Of a DNA stretch of 64,000 bases, positions 12,207-24,300 are shown piece by piece. Source of the stretch: Globodera rostochiensis. Taxonomy: Eukaryota; Nematoda; Chromadorea; Rhabditida; Heteroderidae. The stretch's first letter is position 1, and each line of letters begins with the position of its first letter. The notes below the pieces were generated by a model. It ran no database searches and had not been told where the DNA came from. It worked only from the letters and a program-made list of their open reading frames with translations. A program made the translations under genes and the position numbers. The stretch spans positions 1,936,693-2,000,692 of the forward strand of contig JAEVLN010000006.1 in assembly GCA_018350325.1 (NCBI GenBank), in the 5' to 3' direction.

Positions 12207-13945
12207 ATCGCTGATTCTATTTGATCCCCCCGCCCCAATTTAAATGCTTTAAAACGCTAAATTTTTAAGCATTTAATCGCCACCAATTTCCATCCGTCCG
12301 TCCGTCGGTCGTTTGTGCAATTGACAAACAAAAAAAAAGTTTGCAAAATGTGGGCCACCCCATCAAAAAACTCTTCAAACACAAAAGTTCCCCCCCCCCC
12401 TGTCCCCGACACGGACCACTCAATCTTTTCCCCGTCCGTCCCCGAATTTCCCCCCCCCCCGCCCCCGCCGTTCAATTTTCGGAGCTTTTCAGAGAACACA
12501 AAGGGGGCAAAGAGATGGAGATGTCCTTCGGCAGAACGATTATTTTATGTGTAACAGGTGCTCCAATTTGGGGAAGAACAACGATTTGTGAAGTGTCATT
12601 TCAGAGACAGTTTTCGCCCCCGGGGGGATGAGGAGGAGGAGGGATTTTCGATTTTACTAATTAAAATGTTAAAAAAAATTCGCTTTTTAACTAATTAAAA
12701 ATGGAAAAAAACAAATTTTGATTAGTTAAATAGCGAGAGGAAATTTATTTTGATTTAAAATAGAAATACGATAAAGGAGAATTTTTGATTGTTGTTACTA
12801 AAAAATAATTTAAATTTTTGTAATTAAAAAGCAATGAAATAAATTTGTTGTTTTAATTAATTAAAATTTTGTTTTTTTTCTAATTAAATGCTAAACTGAC
12901 TAACATTTTTAAATTTACAACGATTGATTTTACTAATTAAAAGTTGCACAAAAAAACCCCATCCCTAATTGAAAAGCCAAAAATTTGGCAAACATTTTGA
13001 ATTTTTGACCCAAGCAAAAACAAAAGGCCAAATTTTTTGTGCCAAACACTCACTAAGAGCACATTCATCATCCGTCGATGCCGACAAAAAGTTCAAAATG
13101 CCCTCCAAAAAGTCCCCCACCAGTTTGCCCGCCGGGAATTCCAAGGGAATTTGCTGTGGCTGGAGGGGGGAGGTGCCCTGAGGCAATATTCAATTTGGAT
13201 TCCCCCGAGGCAAAAATGGGGGGAGGGGGATTTTGCCGGAGGCCAAACAGATAAATAATAATATAATATCCCCTGCAGCAAAAAAAGTTTCCTCCAAATT
13301 ATTTTTTCACATGTTTATATGTTTTTATGTTGTTGTTGTTGTATTATTGGAAAACCAAAAATATATGCAAAAAGGCGCGTCCGAAAATCTGTAATTTCAT
13401 TTAAAAAATTTGCCCATTTTTTTCTTTAATTCTTTTGAACCTTTCAACAAAAAATGGCATTTTTAAAATCGGAAACGAAAGTTTGGTATCAAAATCGAGA
13501 ACTTTTTGTGAATTCTAATTCCAGGGTTCTCAAGTTTGGCCTTGGACTCTTAAAGAATGTCAGAGTTTTCGGTGATTTAAATTTTTAAATTAAATGCATT
13601 TTTGGGTTTTTGTTTTTTCCAAATTTTGACAATTTTCGTTTTATTGAATATTTTTAAATTATTCTTTTAGCATTCTAACAAATTATCCAAATTTTTCTTT
13701 ATTATTGTTAAAATTTTTAATTTCATTTTTAATTTCAATTATTTTGACTATTTTTTCGTTTTAATAAAATTGTAAATTTTGTCACCCCCCGGGGGGGCCA
13801 GAATAATTATCATCATTCACCCCTAAGCTCATATTAAATGGCTCGCGGGCGCGTAAAACAACAAATTGAAATTGCGTCCGCAGCTGAATTATGGGGGTCT
13901 CGCAACAATGAGCAAAAATTATCAGCCCATCCGTTGTTTGTCGAG
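12207..13945. other. No gene recognised
   Basis: AT-rich sequence with CCGTCCGTCCGT and poly-C runs at 12293-12305, 12389-12401 and 12451-12461. It contains a CCCCCCGGGGGGG palindrome at about 13784-13797. Open frames at 12315-12631 and 12965-13258 are low-complexity and overlap frames on the other strand. I do not call any exon. Confidence 0.4.
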
Positions 13946-13949
13946 TTGA

Positions 13950-14335
13950 GCGGGACTGGGACTGAATTTCCCTTTTTTGGGACTGAATTTCCCCTTTTTG
14001 GGACTGAATTTCCCCTTTTTTTGGACTGAATTTCCCTTTTTTGGGACTGAATTTCCCCCTTTTTTGAGACTGAATTTCCCTTTTTAGGACTGAATTTCCC
14101 CTTTTTTGAGACTGAATTTCCCTTTTTTGAAATTGAATTTCCCATTTTTGGGACTGAATTCCCCTTTTTTGGGAATGAATTTCCCTTTTTTGGGACTGAA
14201 TTCCCCTTTTTGGGAATGAATTTCCCTTTTTGGAACTGAATTTCCCCCTTTTTGGGACTGAATTCCCCTTTTTTGGGAATGAATTTCCCTTCTTTGGGAC
14301 TGAATTTCCCTCTTTTTGGGACTGAATTTTTCTTT
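13950..14335. repeat. 22-24 bp minisatellite (GGGACTGAATTTCCCCTTTTT)
   Basis: About sixteen units with variable T-run lengths. The long minus-strand open frame across it (lysine- and serine-rich, KKGNSVPKKGNS-like) is a product of the repeat, not a gene. A hAT-like MITE is inserted directly at its end. Confidence 0.9.
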
Positions 14336-14346
14336 TAAGTATTAAG

Positions 14347-14495
14347 TAGAGTTGATCGGGATCGGAATTTCTGGTAAAAACCGGGACCGGGGTCGTGAAA
14401 GCCGGGATCGGGATCAGCATGTTGAACCGGGATCGGGTTCGGGATTTCAAAAACCGGGATAATCCCGACCGGAATCCTGATCCCGACCAACTCTA
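14347..14495. mobile_element. 149 bp hAT-like MITE (GGGACCGGG family), perfect TSD
   Basis: Starts TAGAGTTGATCGGGATCGG and ends with the inverted CCCGACCAACTCTA. It is flanked by the perfect 8 bp repeat GTATTAAG (14339-14346 and 14496-14503). The body is CCGGGATCGGGATC repeats. Related elements are at 51881-52100 and about 58275-58445. Confidence 0.88.
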
Positions 14496-14573
14496 GTATT
14501 AAGTATATGGTGCCGGATTTTTTTCCATAATTACCAATCGTTGTTTAGTCCATTTTAGTCCCGGTTTTTTTTC

Positions 14574-14998
14574 GTGCTGGGTCGTTTCGTAAAAACTGCC
14601 ACCATGGGCGTTTCGTAAATGCGCCATTATGGGCGTTTCGTAAATTCGCCAGGGCGTTTCGTAAATCCAAATAATAGGTAAATATTTTTCGGCGGCGCTT
14701 TCGAATTATTTGCTGTTATATTGTTGAAGAAAATAATAGGTGAATAAATTATTGTGAGGCGCTTTCAATTTATTTGTATGATCTGACTAAAAATTATTTT
14801 GATCGGTAAAAAATGTGTATGCACTTAATATATACATGTATATTATATTAATATAATAGTGGCAGATTTACGAAACGCCCATAGTGGCAGATTTACGAAA
14901 TAATGGCAGATTTACGAAACGACCTGGCGAATTTACGAAACGCCCTGGCGAATTTACGAAACGCCCATGGTGGCAGTTTTTACGAAACGACCTAGCAC
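14574..14998. mobile_element. 425 bp long-TIR fold-back element (TTTCGTAAA family)
   Basis: The left end GTGCTGGGTCGTTTCGTAAA and the right end are inverted copies, continuing inward through AACTGCCACCATGGGCG and several TTTCGTAAAT units, so much of the element is palindromic. It is flanked by similar CGGTTTTTTTT and CGTTTTTTTT. The long TIRs and possible 9-10 bp duplication fit a Mutator-like or fold-back element. A related fragment is at 51663-51710. Confidence 0.7.
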
Positions 14999-15002
14999 CG
15001 TT

Positions 15003-16880
15003 TTTTTTGACTAAGATTTAAACAAACTTTCTTTCTTATAAAAGTGCCGGTCATCCCGCCGCTCACTTCTATGCTTGATAGTGTAATAATTGTCACATTT
15101 TATTCCCTTACAGTATGCCAAGCGCTAAATTTTTAAAATTTTGACCAAACCCGCGCATTTTAACCAAAACTTTCAACGAATTTTGTTTATTTAGGCCTAG
15201 TTTGCTTCAACCCCAATCAAAGATGAAGGAAGTTCAATGAAAATTTTGCAAAATTTTTTATAAATTTTGCCAGTTTTCTTCCAAACATTTTTAAATTCCC
15301 CCCAACCTTTTGAGCATCTTAAAAATTTAAACAAATCTGCACATCCGGCCTATAATCTGTGCAGCAAATTTCTTTAAAACTTAATGTTTAATGCAAACAT
15401 TTTCATGATTTACGTCATTTTTTGTTTGGAAAAAATTTCAATTTTCCGCATTTTCAAGGCCCCCAAGGCGCTTTAGGCCCAATCTTTGTGTTTTCCCCGA
15501 GGCTGAAGCAGCACATTCCCCTATAATTTGCGTCCAAATCTCCCCAAATGCCCACTTTCTCCCCACATTTTCTTCGTCCATCTGCGCCCCCCCCCCCTAA
15601 AAATATTTCATTGCCCCAACGTCCGTCCGTCCGTCGTCGTGGTCGTCTTCGCCGTTCCAATTTCCTGCCGGACACCAACCACCTCACTAAATTCATCGCC
15701 GCCAGCGCCATCAGCAGCAGCAGCAGCACAGCTCAGCCGCCGCTGCCAATGTCACCTGCACGGACGGCCCCGCCGGCGGCGGAGCGCCATAAATTTTTTG
15801 CCAATTTTTTTTTCGTCTCCCATTTTGGCGATCTGTCCTGACCCCGTGTCTCGGAAAGCGGGCGGGCGGGCCGGCGCACTACCCCCTCCCCCCCGCCCCA
15901 TTCGATCATTTTAAATAGTCCATATTACAGTACAGATTCATTTGGAGAACAAAGCACGCTTACCTAGATTATGATCACAATTTGCAATTTTTGCAGTGAT
16001 CAAAGAATTCGGTAGAAAAAAAGCATTTTTTCCCCATTTTTGGCGATCTGTCCCGAGCGTAACACTTTGAGGCGAACATTCCTATTTGATCACTTCAATT
16101 AGTGAGAGAAACTTATTATTTCGTTTTTCTTTGGGTAGAACGAAATTTTCATTTCTGATCAGATCGGATAGATTGCTGAAGTGTAATATATAATGCATTT
16201 TGGTAGGATTTAAGGACATTGATCAGGTGTCATCGGAAAACTCCAAAACCCCGGCACGGCATAAAAGCCGGAAGTTCCCGGGTTTCCAAGCCAAAATGGC
16301 ACAGCACCCCTGCCATTGTTTGATCAATGATCGTAAATTAGAAGAGACTTTTTTTTGGCACTTTTACATTTTTTTTTGGCGTTTTGTCCAAGCATTATTT
16401 GTACTGGGCACAAAGGCTGCTATGTGTAAGAAAAATTGACAATTTCACTAAAAATAATTTGAAAATTTTGTCGCTTTTATGCCTAATTTAATGAGAATTA
16501 TTTTTGCCAAAAATTTTGCTGTTTTTGCACCTTTTTATTTCTTCAAGACCCTCCAAATTTTTTTCTGCGATGTTTACCGAACAAAAATTCCTTTGTCCCA
16601 TCAAATTAATCGCATTTTCTTTCTTTCTTCTAATTCCCTGTTTTCGCCCTCTAATGAATTATTTATTGCCCCATTAAATTGTGTCTGTTCACATTTTCAT
16701 AACCATTCAATCGGTGCACAATTAAATTAATTTATACAAAATGTTGCCTAAAGAGAGCATTTTTCGTCAAAAATTCACATAGATTTATTTATTTATTAAT
16801 ATAAACCGCTAAAATTACAGATAGATATTTTTAAAAGGCCTTCAAAAATCCCGGGAAAACTCAAAAAGGCACGACGGACA
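15003..16880. other. No confident gene; one GC-rich island at 15600-15790
   Basis: Most of this is AT-rich. The island at 15600-15790 has a serine/alanine/proline-rich frame on the + strand (IAASAISSSSSTAQPPLPMS). It could be an unrecognised exon, for example of a longer RGS transcript, but I see no well-placed splice sites. The string TTTTTGGCGATCTGTCC occurs twice (near 15820 and 16040), indicating a local duplication. Confidence 0.3.
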
Positions 16881-16889
16881 GAAGGTCAA

Positions 16890-17075
16890 GGTGCCGGTAG
16901 ATAAAAGATGTCCGGTAGACAAAAATTGGACAAAATGTCCGGTAAGCAAAAATTGGACAACTTTCTAGTAAGCAAAAATTCGACAAAAAGTCCGGTAGAC
17001 AGTTTTGGACAAAATGTCCGGTAGACAAAAATTGGACAAGATGTCCGGTAGGAAAAAATTGGACAAAATGTCCCC
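16890..17075. repeat. Degenerate 26-28 bp tandem repeat (GTCCGGTAGACAAAAATTGGACAAAAT)
   Basis: Seven imperfect units. The minus-strand frame through it (FCPIFVYRTF-like) is a repeat artefact. Loosely similar TTGGACAAAATGT strings are scattered from 18480 to 18960. Confidence 0.75.
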
Positions 17076-17190
17076 GGGGTAGCGGGAAAAATGACAAAAG
17101 CTCCGACCGACCGACAAACCGTCCGTCAGACCTTTTGTCTTGTTGTCTTAAAATGTGCACTTCTTTCAATTGGCCCTTTACTTGTCATGA

Positions 17191-17515
17191 AATTGTGTTA
17201 GTTATTTTTAAATAAAAAAATTGATAATTATTAGCAAAATTTAGACTGAAATTTGGATTTGTTTTTTATTTATTTATACATTTATCAACAAAAAATTCCT
17301 TTATTCTCCCCCTCATATACACAATTTCTTCATTAATTGCGATTATTTCTCCATTTTAATTGTGTTAGTTATTTTTAAATAAAAAAATTGATAATTATTA
17401 GCAAAATTTAGACTGAAATTTGGATTTGTTTTTTATTTATTTATACATTTACCAACAAAAATTCCTTTATTCTCCCCCACATATACACAATTTCTTCATT
17501 AAATTCCGATTATTT
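17191..17515. repeat. Tandem duplication, two copies of about 160 bp
   Basis: AATTGTGTTAGTTATTTTTA starts each copy (17191 and 17358). The copies run on through the TTATTCTCCCCC stretch and the ATATACACAATTTCTTCATT string with only a few differences. Confidence 0.9.
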
Positions 17516-17519
17516 TTTC

Positions 17520-19435
17520 TCCGAATTTTGTCGCCATTTTGGGGATAATCTTTTCTGCTGCTGCTGCGCCGCTGTTTGTTGGTTAATAAATGTATATTAT
17601 AATGCATTTTCCCCCTCCTCATTTTTCTGCCTAAATTTTTTTTGTTTCTTGCCGCCCCATTAATGGGACAAGTGGGGATTAGTGCACTTTTTGTTTGATG
17701 ATTTGGCGGCGCCCCCCCCCCCAATTTTTGGGAAAATTCGATGGACGGCGCGTCGACACATTTTTGGTGATTAATTCATGAAAAATCTGAAAAAAAAATT
17801 GATTTTCCCCACCTCAAAATTTGCATTTGTTTTTGATTTTTTCCTCCCTCAAAAATCCGCATTTGTTTTGAAAACTTGTTTTTTAGTAAGAAATTTTTTT
17901 GATATATTAAAATTGTATTTTTTTAATAGAATTAATTGCATAGAAAAGAGCACAAAATCAGGGGAATTTTCCGGCACCAAAATGCCGGGTTTGTACCGGT
18001 CTCTAATTGTCGGGATTTTTCCCTCTTTTTTAATTATATTGTTGGCCATGGACTTTCCGGTCCCTTGCGTTTGATAATAAGGTGTACATATTGTATATTT
18101 ATTTACTTTCTCTCCATTTTTTTGCCAAAGAAATTTTTTAGTTTTTTTGTTTTGTTACCATCCGCCCAAAAATTGGAAACCGTTGGCACTAATTTAATAT
18201 TACTTTTTATTAATAGTATTTTAAATTTTCGACCCGAAACTTGTGATCCAAAAAGTGCCAAAAAATTTTGTCCCATCCAAAGGGGGGGGGGGGGCAATTC
18301 AAATGCGAACAATTCCCAGGCCAAAAATAAATGGGGGAGGCATAAAATCCCACAACAAAATCCTCTTTCAAATTGAGGCCAATTGGCATAAAATTTTATT
18401 GCCATGTGATCCGCCGACCTCCCTGAAGGCATAAAGCAAGCACGACAGCCACTCTTGGCCGTCCATTAAGCCTGAGCACAGAAGGACAAAAGTTGTCACT
18501 GACAAAGTTCCTACAAGTTGGACAAAATGTATAAAACCTTTTTTCTTAAGTCCATTTCTTTTAGTTCCCTCGCGTTCATCAACCTTCTAGACACTGACAA
18601 AAGGCCAAAAAAGACAAAATGCCTAATTTACTCTATGTCATCTAGATGTGCATTTAGCTCAACTGAAAGACAAAGTTTGTGACAAACTTTATACCAAGTT
18701 GAACAATTGTTTAAAATTTTTTTTTAATGTTTATTTCGTCCCTCCCGTCCAACCTTCTAAACACTTACAAAACGCCTAATTTCTTTTATGCCTTCATCTA
18801 CACTTTCTCGATGTGCATTTAGCCCATAACTGAAAGACAAAATTCGTGACAAAGTTCCTACAAGTTTGACAAATTGTCTTAACTGCCTACTTTTATCTAA
18901 ATATCCTTACATCTCTATCCAGGACAATATGTCTAAAAATATTCCGCGACAATTATCCTAATAAGCCAAATTACAACAGTCTGCTGGACAAACAAATTGT
19001 TTTGCACATCCTTGAATTGTTTGAAATTTGAGATTTTTCAAGATTCTCGAAAATGGTCCGGGCTCAAATGTCTTCGCGTTATTGTCATTGTTTTTCCGTG
19101 ACATTCTGTCACCATTCTCTTTGGACAATGTGTCCAAAGTCGCCCTCTCATTCAAAAATAAACTGTCCGGATCCAATAAATCCATCATAATTTTTGAAAA
19201 AATTCCCATTTTGCCCTAAGGGGGCGCGCCAATCCAATAAATTGAATCGCCAAAATGTTCATTGATCCCCTCACTCCAAAACAAACCACCTGCTACTGGC
19301 TGCCTGCCGATGAACCTTTTGAATTGTGCAAAATTTATATAAATTCCCATTAAGCCATTTTTGCCCTCCAATGGGATTTTGCCCCGAGGGGCGTTTCCCC
19401 CCATTCCCCGACGCTCTTCTTTTTAGCCCGAGGCG
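17520..19435. other. No gene recognised
   Basis: AT-rich. It holds poly-C/G runs (17711-17721, 18282-18294) and scattered GACAAA(G/A)TT motifs at 18480-18960. Short open frames on both strands have no splice support. Confidence 0.45.
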
Positions 19436-19439
19436 ATCC

Positions 19440-19735
19440 CATTTCTTTGCCCGAACCCTGAAGCAATCGTTTCGTGTCCTCGCAATTTTTGCCTCGGGGG
19501 GCGGCACAAATATTTTACTCCGGAGGGGGGACTCATTCTTAGCCCGAACCCTGAAGCAATCGTTTCGTGTCCTCGCAATTTTGCCTCGGGGGCGGGGGGC
19601 GGCACAAATATTTTACTCCGGGGGAGGGGGGGACTCAATCTTAGCCTGAACCCTGAAGCAATCGTTTCGTATCCCCGCAATTTTTGCCTCGGGGGGCGGC
19701 ACAAATATTTTACTCCCGGGGGGGGGGGGGGTGGG
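19440..19735. repeat. About 105 bp tandem repeat, three copies
   Basis: Each unit contains GAACCCTGAAGCAATCGTTT, CCTCGCAATTTTTGCCTCGG and GGCGGCACAAATATTTTACT, followed by a G run of increasing length. It is followed at 19796-19820 by G runs of 9 or more. Confidence 0.9.
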
Positions 19736-19739
19736 GACT

Positions 19740-21303
19740 CAGAGGAATTCGTTCGTTCGCCGACGGAAGAATGAAAGTTTTGCGGAGCCCATCAACGGGG
19801 GGGGGGGGGACGGGGGGGCGGATGAATGAATTTATTTCATTTGTCGTCGTCGTCGGCGGGCCCCCATTCTTCCGCACTTTCCCCCGCTTCCGTCCAATTT
19901 AACGGGTGTTGTTGTTTGATTGTTAACCTTTTTGATCCTTTCTCTTTCTTCAACAGTTCGCCAAATCATTTTGTTCACCATTCATTCATTCATCCAGTTC
20001 GTCTTTAGCACCATCACATAAATTGAGCGTTGGCAGGCCCCCAAATGCCCCCCCCCCCACCCCGGTATTCTCACTCACTTTAATCCCCCCAATTTAAAAT
20101 CAATAAAAATGAATGATTTAAAATGAAAATTTCGATTTTAACAAATTTTCCAATGTTCCAAGTTTTTATATTAATGATTTTAATATTCAAAACGATTTTT
20201 AAACAATATTTATTAAATTGAAAAATTTATTTATACCCATTAAAGTGCGGATCCAATGCCTTTTTCGAGGCCATTTCTGGCCCATTTATTTTTTGTAATA
20301 TTTTACAAAATGAAATTTTCGAATTTTCGCAAGAAAAAAATTGTTCTGAATATTTAAAAATATAATAAAGGCGCTAACCTAAGCTGCAAATCAAAGCTTT
20401 TCCTCAAAAGCATTCATTTCTGGCACATATATTTTTGTCGTTATTTTTTGCTTGAAAAGCTGATCAGATTTATGGCTCCGGATCGGGCGGGGGGCAGTGA
20501 TTAATTACTCGTTGAATGAGAAAGCCTAGACGAGAAATCCATGCACATATGTAACAAACACAAATTCCATCCGAAAACTCAAAATATATTTTTTCTGGAT
20601 TTAAATTAAATGTATTTAATAATAAAAAATTTAAAAAATAATGTTATATACAATTTACTTCGTCCGAATATATTTAGGTCCATTCGAAAATATTATAGTT
20701 CTTTTATACATTTGCAAAATTCAATTTTCATTCCTTCCGGAAATGTTTGGACAACATTTTTCATTAACTAAATAATTGAATTTTCTTTCAATCCAATTTC
20801 CGGAAAACCAATCGAAAATTCCACGTTTTTCGGATGTTTTCTGTCCATCCGGTTTGTCTAGCTATATAAAATGATCAAAAATTCTTTGTCGTTCACTCAT
20901 TTTATTTGTCCCAACGCTTTCTACCGTAATCGATACTTGATAATAGTTCAACTTTTATTAAAACGATTTATACAGTAAATCCGGTTACAATGTATTACAT
21001 AATTTTACAGTAACCAACCCCTTTCTGCATGATAATTGAAACAAATTTTACAGTATTAAAACCCCCTTATTTTAATGTGCTGTGATTTCTACAGTAACTA
21101 TTACATGATTTTACAGTAACCAACCCCTTTCTGCATGATTATTGGTACAAATGTTACAGTATTAAAACCCCTTGTTTCAATGTGCCAAAATGATTTCTAC
21201 AGTAACTCTAACGCCCCCTTTACTGTATTGTATAAACAAAATGGTGCCGATTTTTTTACAGTAATCATTTCGCTTCAGAACAAATTACATTGCCAAATAA
21301 TGC
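19740..21303. other. Probable upstream region of the RGS gene; no coding seen
   Basis: Poly-C/G runs lie at 19797-19818 and 20048-20057. The rest is AT-rich. From 20935 to 21265 a TTTTACAGTAACCAACCCC unit repeats (see the separate entry) just before the first RGS exon. A promoter cannot be pinpointed. Confidence 0.4.
20960..21265. repeat. ACAGTAA-containing direct repeats upstream of RGS exon 1
   Basis: About 115-125 bp units with TTTTACAGTAACCAACCCCT, a TTTCTGCATGAT string and TTACAGTATTAAAACCCC. At least ten ACAGTA motifs lie within 300 bp. Isolated ACAGTA motifs recur near 37870-38010 and 43360-43400, at both ends of the RGS coding part. Confidence 0.7.
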
Positions 21304-24300
21304 ATGTATAAAATGCGAGATTCACACATGCAACAACAATATTACAACAACAACAACAATTATTATTTACCGCCGCCCCATTCATCCCATCATCGGCAAC
21401 ACCGAACTGCACGACGTGCAGCTGCTGCAGTTGTTGCTGCTGCACCACAACTGCCGCCACCCCAGCGCGTGCCGTCCCCAAATTGTTGCTCCTCATCCGC
21501 TGCAACGTCGTCAACAGTGTCGGAGCCGATCAGTCTTGATTTGGCCACGAATCACTACTTTGGTGGGCGGTTTTTTCATTAGATTTTATTTTGAATTGTA
21601 CAATTTTTTTTGGACCTTGATCAAGAGGGCTGGGATTTATATGCTTTGCATTTTTAGTTTTTATATACTTTGATGAATAGGGCCCAAAAATAACCTTTTC
21701 GCGTTGGTTGATTTTTTTGGGGCTTAAAATGCATATTTTAGCATTTTTGCATATTTTGAGCATAATTTGGCATTTTTTGACCAAAATTTGAAAAAATGCA
21801 CACAAAATCAAAGATCTATTTAATTGACGTTAAGAAGCAAAAAAAAATGCCATTTTTGGTGCATATTTTAGCATTTTAGGCATATTTTGGCCTTTTTTGG
21901 TGAATATCGATCCCAGCCCTACTGATCAAATAGTGGAGTTATCAGATGATTTTATGTCAGCGATCAATTGATTTAGTTACTGATCAGTTCACTGATTTGT
22001 ACTTTCATAAGATTAAATTACAGTTATTTGTCAAAAATTTTGAATTATTTTTCTCGATTTGGTAATTTATCAAAAATTGGCAACTGATCAGCCTGTAACT
22101 TGATTTAAGTTGAGTTTTATTTTTTTTATTTAATTTTTTTCTTATTTAAAGGAAAATTTTTTCAGTTCTTCCTTCCTTTTTTAAATTGTTTTTATTTCTC
22201 TCTTTTTTTGTATATTTTTCTAAAATTTAAAATATTTTATTTAAAAAAATTTGTCAGCGAAAGAAAAGGAGAATTGGCGTGAGGAGCCGAACAGGTGCCG
22301 TCCTCGGCGCTTTCCGCCCCGTCCGTTGAGGCGTACACCGGCCGCTGAAGGGCTCGTCATTCCGCTGGACGGCTTCCGGACAGAAAAATATTCTGTAAAT
22401 TTTTTCGAAAAACAAAAAAAAATAAAATTTTAAAAAATTCTTTCAGAGCGATTTTCGCCATCCAATTGTGCTGGACCTGGACACATTGAGCGGCAGCTCA
22501 GAGGACGACGACGACGAAGGTGTGCAGCAGGGATGGTTGGAATTCCGATTTCCGAAAAATTTTAAGGCCTCGGAATTCCGATTTTCGAAAAATTTTAAGG
22601 CCTCGGAATTCCGATTTTCAAAAAATTTTAAGGCCTCGGAATCCCGACTTTTTTTCGGTCGGAATTCCGATTTCCGAACAATTTAAGGCTTGGAATTCGG
22701 ATTTCCGAAATTTTTTGAGGTCATCGGCTCCCCTCCCGGTTGCAGGAAAATACAAAAAGAAAAAATGACAAAAATTACTGAAATTTTTAAGGGTTTATTA
22801 AATTTTTTCATAAAATTTTGCAGACAATTTTGTGAATGGCGCACGACTGGTGGCCAAGTTTGATGGCCATGCCCGGCGCTACAGCACGTCGGACCTGACC
22901 ACGTCCGACTCGGAGTTGGGCCGCTTTGGTGCGGGCAATGCAAAGTGAGTGTTAGGCTTCTTTTAAATTTTGGCAACAAATGCTTTGATTTTGGCATTTT
23001 GAACCCCTTTTTTTGAATATTAAATGCTTAATTCTGGAAAAATTTGGCTTTTCATTTAATTAATTATATTTTTGTTTGAAAGTTAAAATATTTTTATTTT
23101 AGCGTATTCAATGTTTTGTCTTAATTTTATTTAAATATTCTGAGATTTTTGATGCTTTGTCTTCTCATTTTTTTTCTGATTTTTATCATCTTTTCTTCGA
23201 TCAGTGAGTAGGCAGTCAAATAACGTTTTCTTTTGAATATTAGATACTTAATGTCGCCAAAATTTGGCTTTTTTGATTTAATTAATTTTTTTTGTTTGAA
23301 ATTTAAATTTTTTTTTATTTTAGCGTATTCAAAAAAATTTTTTGTTTTGTCATAATTTATTTAAATATTCTAACCTTTTGATGCTTTTTCTTCTCATTTT
23401 TTAATTTCTTATTTTTATCATCCTTTCTTTGATCAGTGAGTAGGCAGTCAAATATAAATAAAAACTCAATTTTATGTTTTATGTACACATAACCAATGGG
23501 TTGGAGGGCCGGCCTTCTCGTAAATGTGGGCCAAAAATATTATTTAATCCCCCGAGGGGTCCTCCGTCGGGGGCGGGATCGGTTTTGATGGAGCCTCGCA
23601 AAGCGAAGCTGAACAAATTTTGGACAGATCGCCAAAATTGTTTCGTTAAAGCTTATGCTTTTGATGATACCAAAATAGAAGAAATTGTTGGTTTAGACTG
23701 AATAATAATAACCCTCAGAATCCGCTTGAGCATTTCGCATTTTCTGCTTCAATTCTTTGACCCGTCACGTCCGTATTTTGTTGAATTTAAAAGGGCACTT
23801 TTGGCGGTGTAAGGACATTTCAGCGTGCCCGATTCAGCGCTGCCAACTTTAGGCTGTGGGGATGGCTATTGGCCACCGTTGTTCCGACCTTTTTAGACTT
23901 TGTTTGCAAAAGCTACGGACTTTTCGATTAGATTCGAAAATCTTATGGTTTTGACACATTTTTGGCATTTACAGAGGGTCGAAAATTGTATGTTTTTGGG
24001 TTGGTACATTTTTGGCATTTACAGAGGGTCGAAAATTGTATGTTTTTGGGTTGGTACATTTTTGGCATTTACAGAGGGTCGAAAATTGTATGTTTTTGGG
24101 TTGGTACATTTTTGGCATTTACAGAGGGTCGAAAATTGTATGTTTTTGGGTTGGTACATTTTTGGCATTTACAGAGGGTCGAAAATTGCATGTTTTTGGG
24201 TTGGTACATTTTTGGCATTTACAGAGGGTCGAAAATTGTATGTTTTTGGGTTGGTACATTTTTGGCATTTACAGAGGGTCGAAAATTGCATGTTTTTGGG

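Noticed and set aside
13782..14450. 222-codon minus-strand frame rich in KKGNS
   Set aside because: It translates the GGGACTGAATTTCCCC minisatellite and the adjacent MITE; no independent support.
15528..15914. Serine/alanine/proline-rich open frame
   Set aside because: It looks somewhat like coding DNA, but no clean acceptor/donor pair links it to any gene; noted only as a possible exon.
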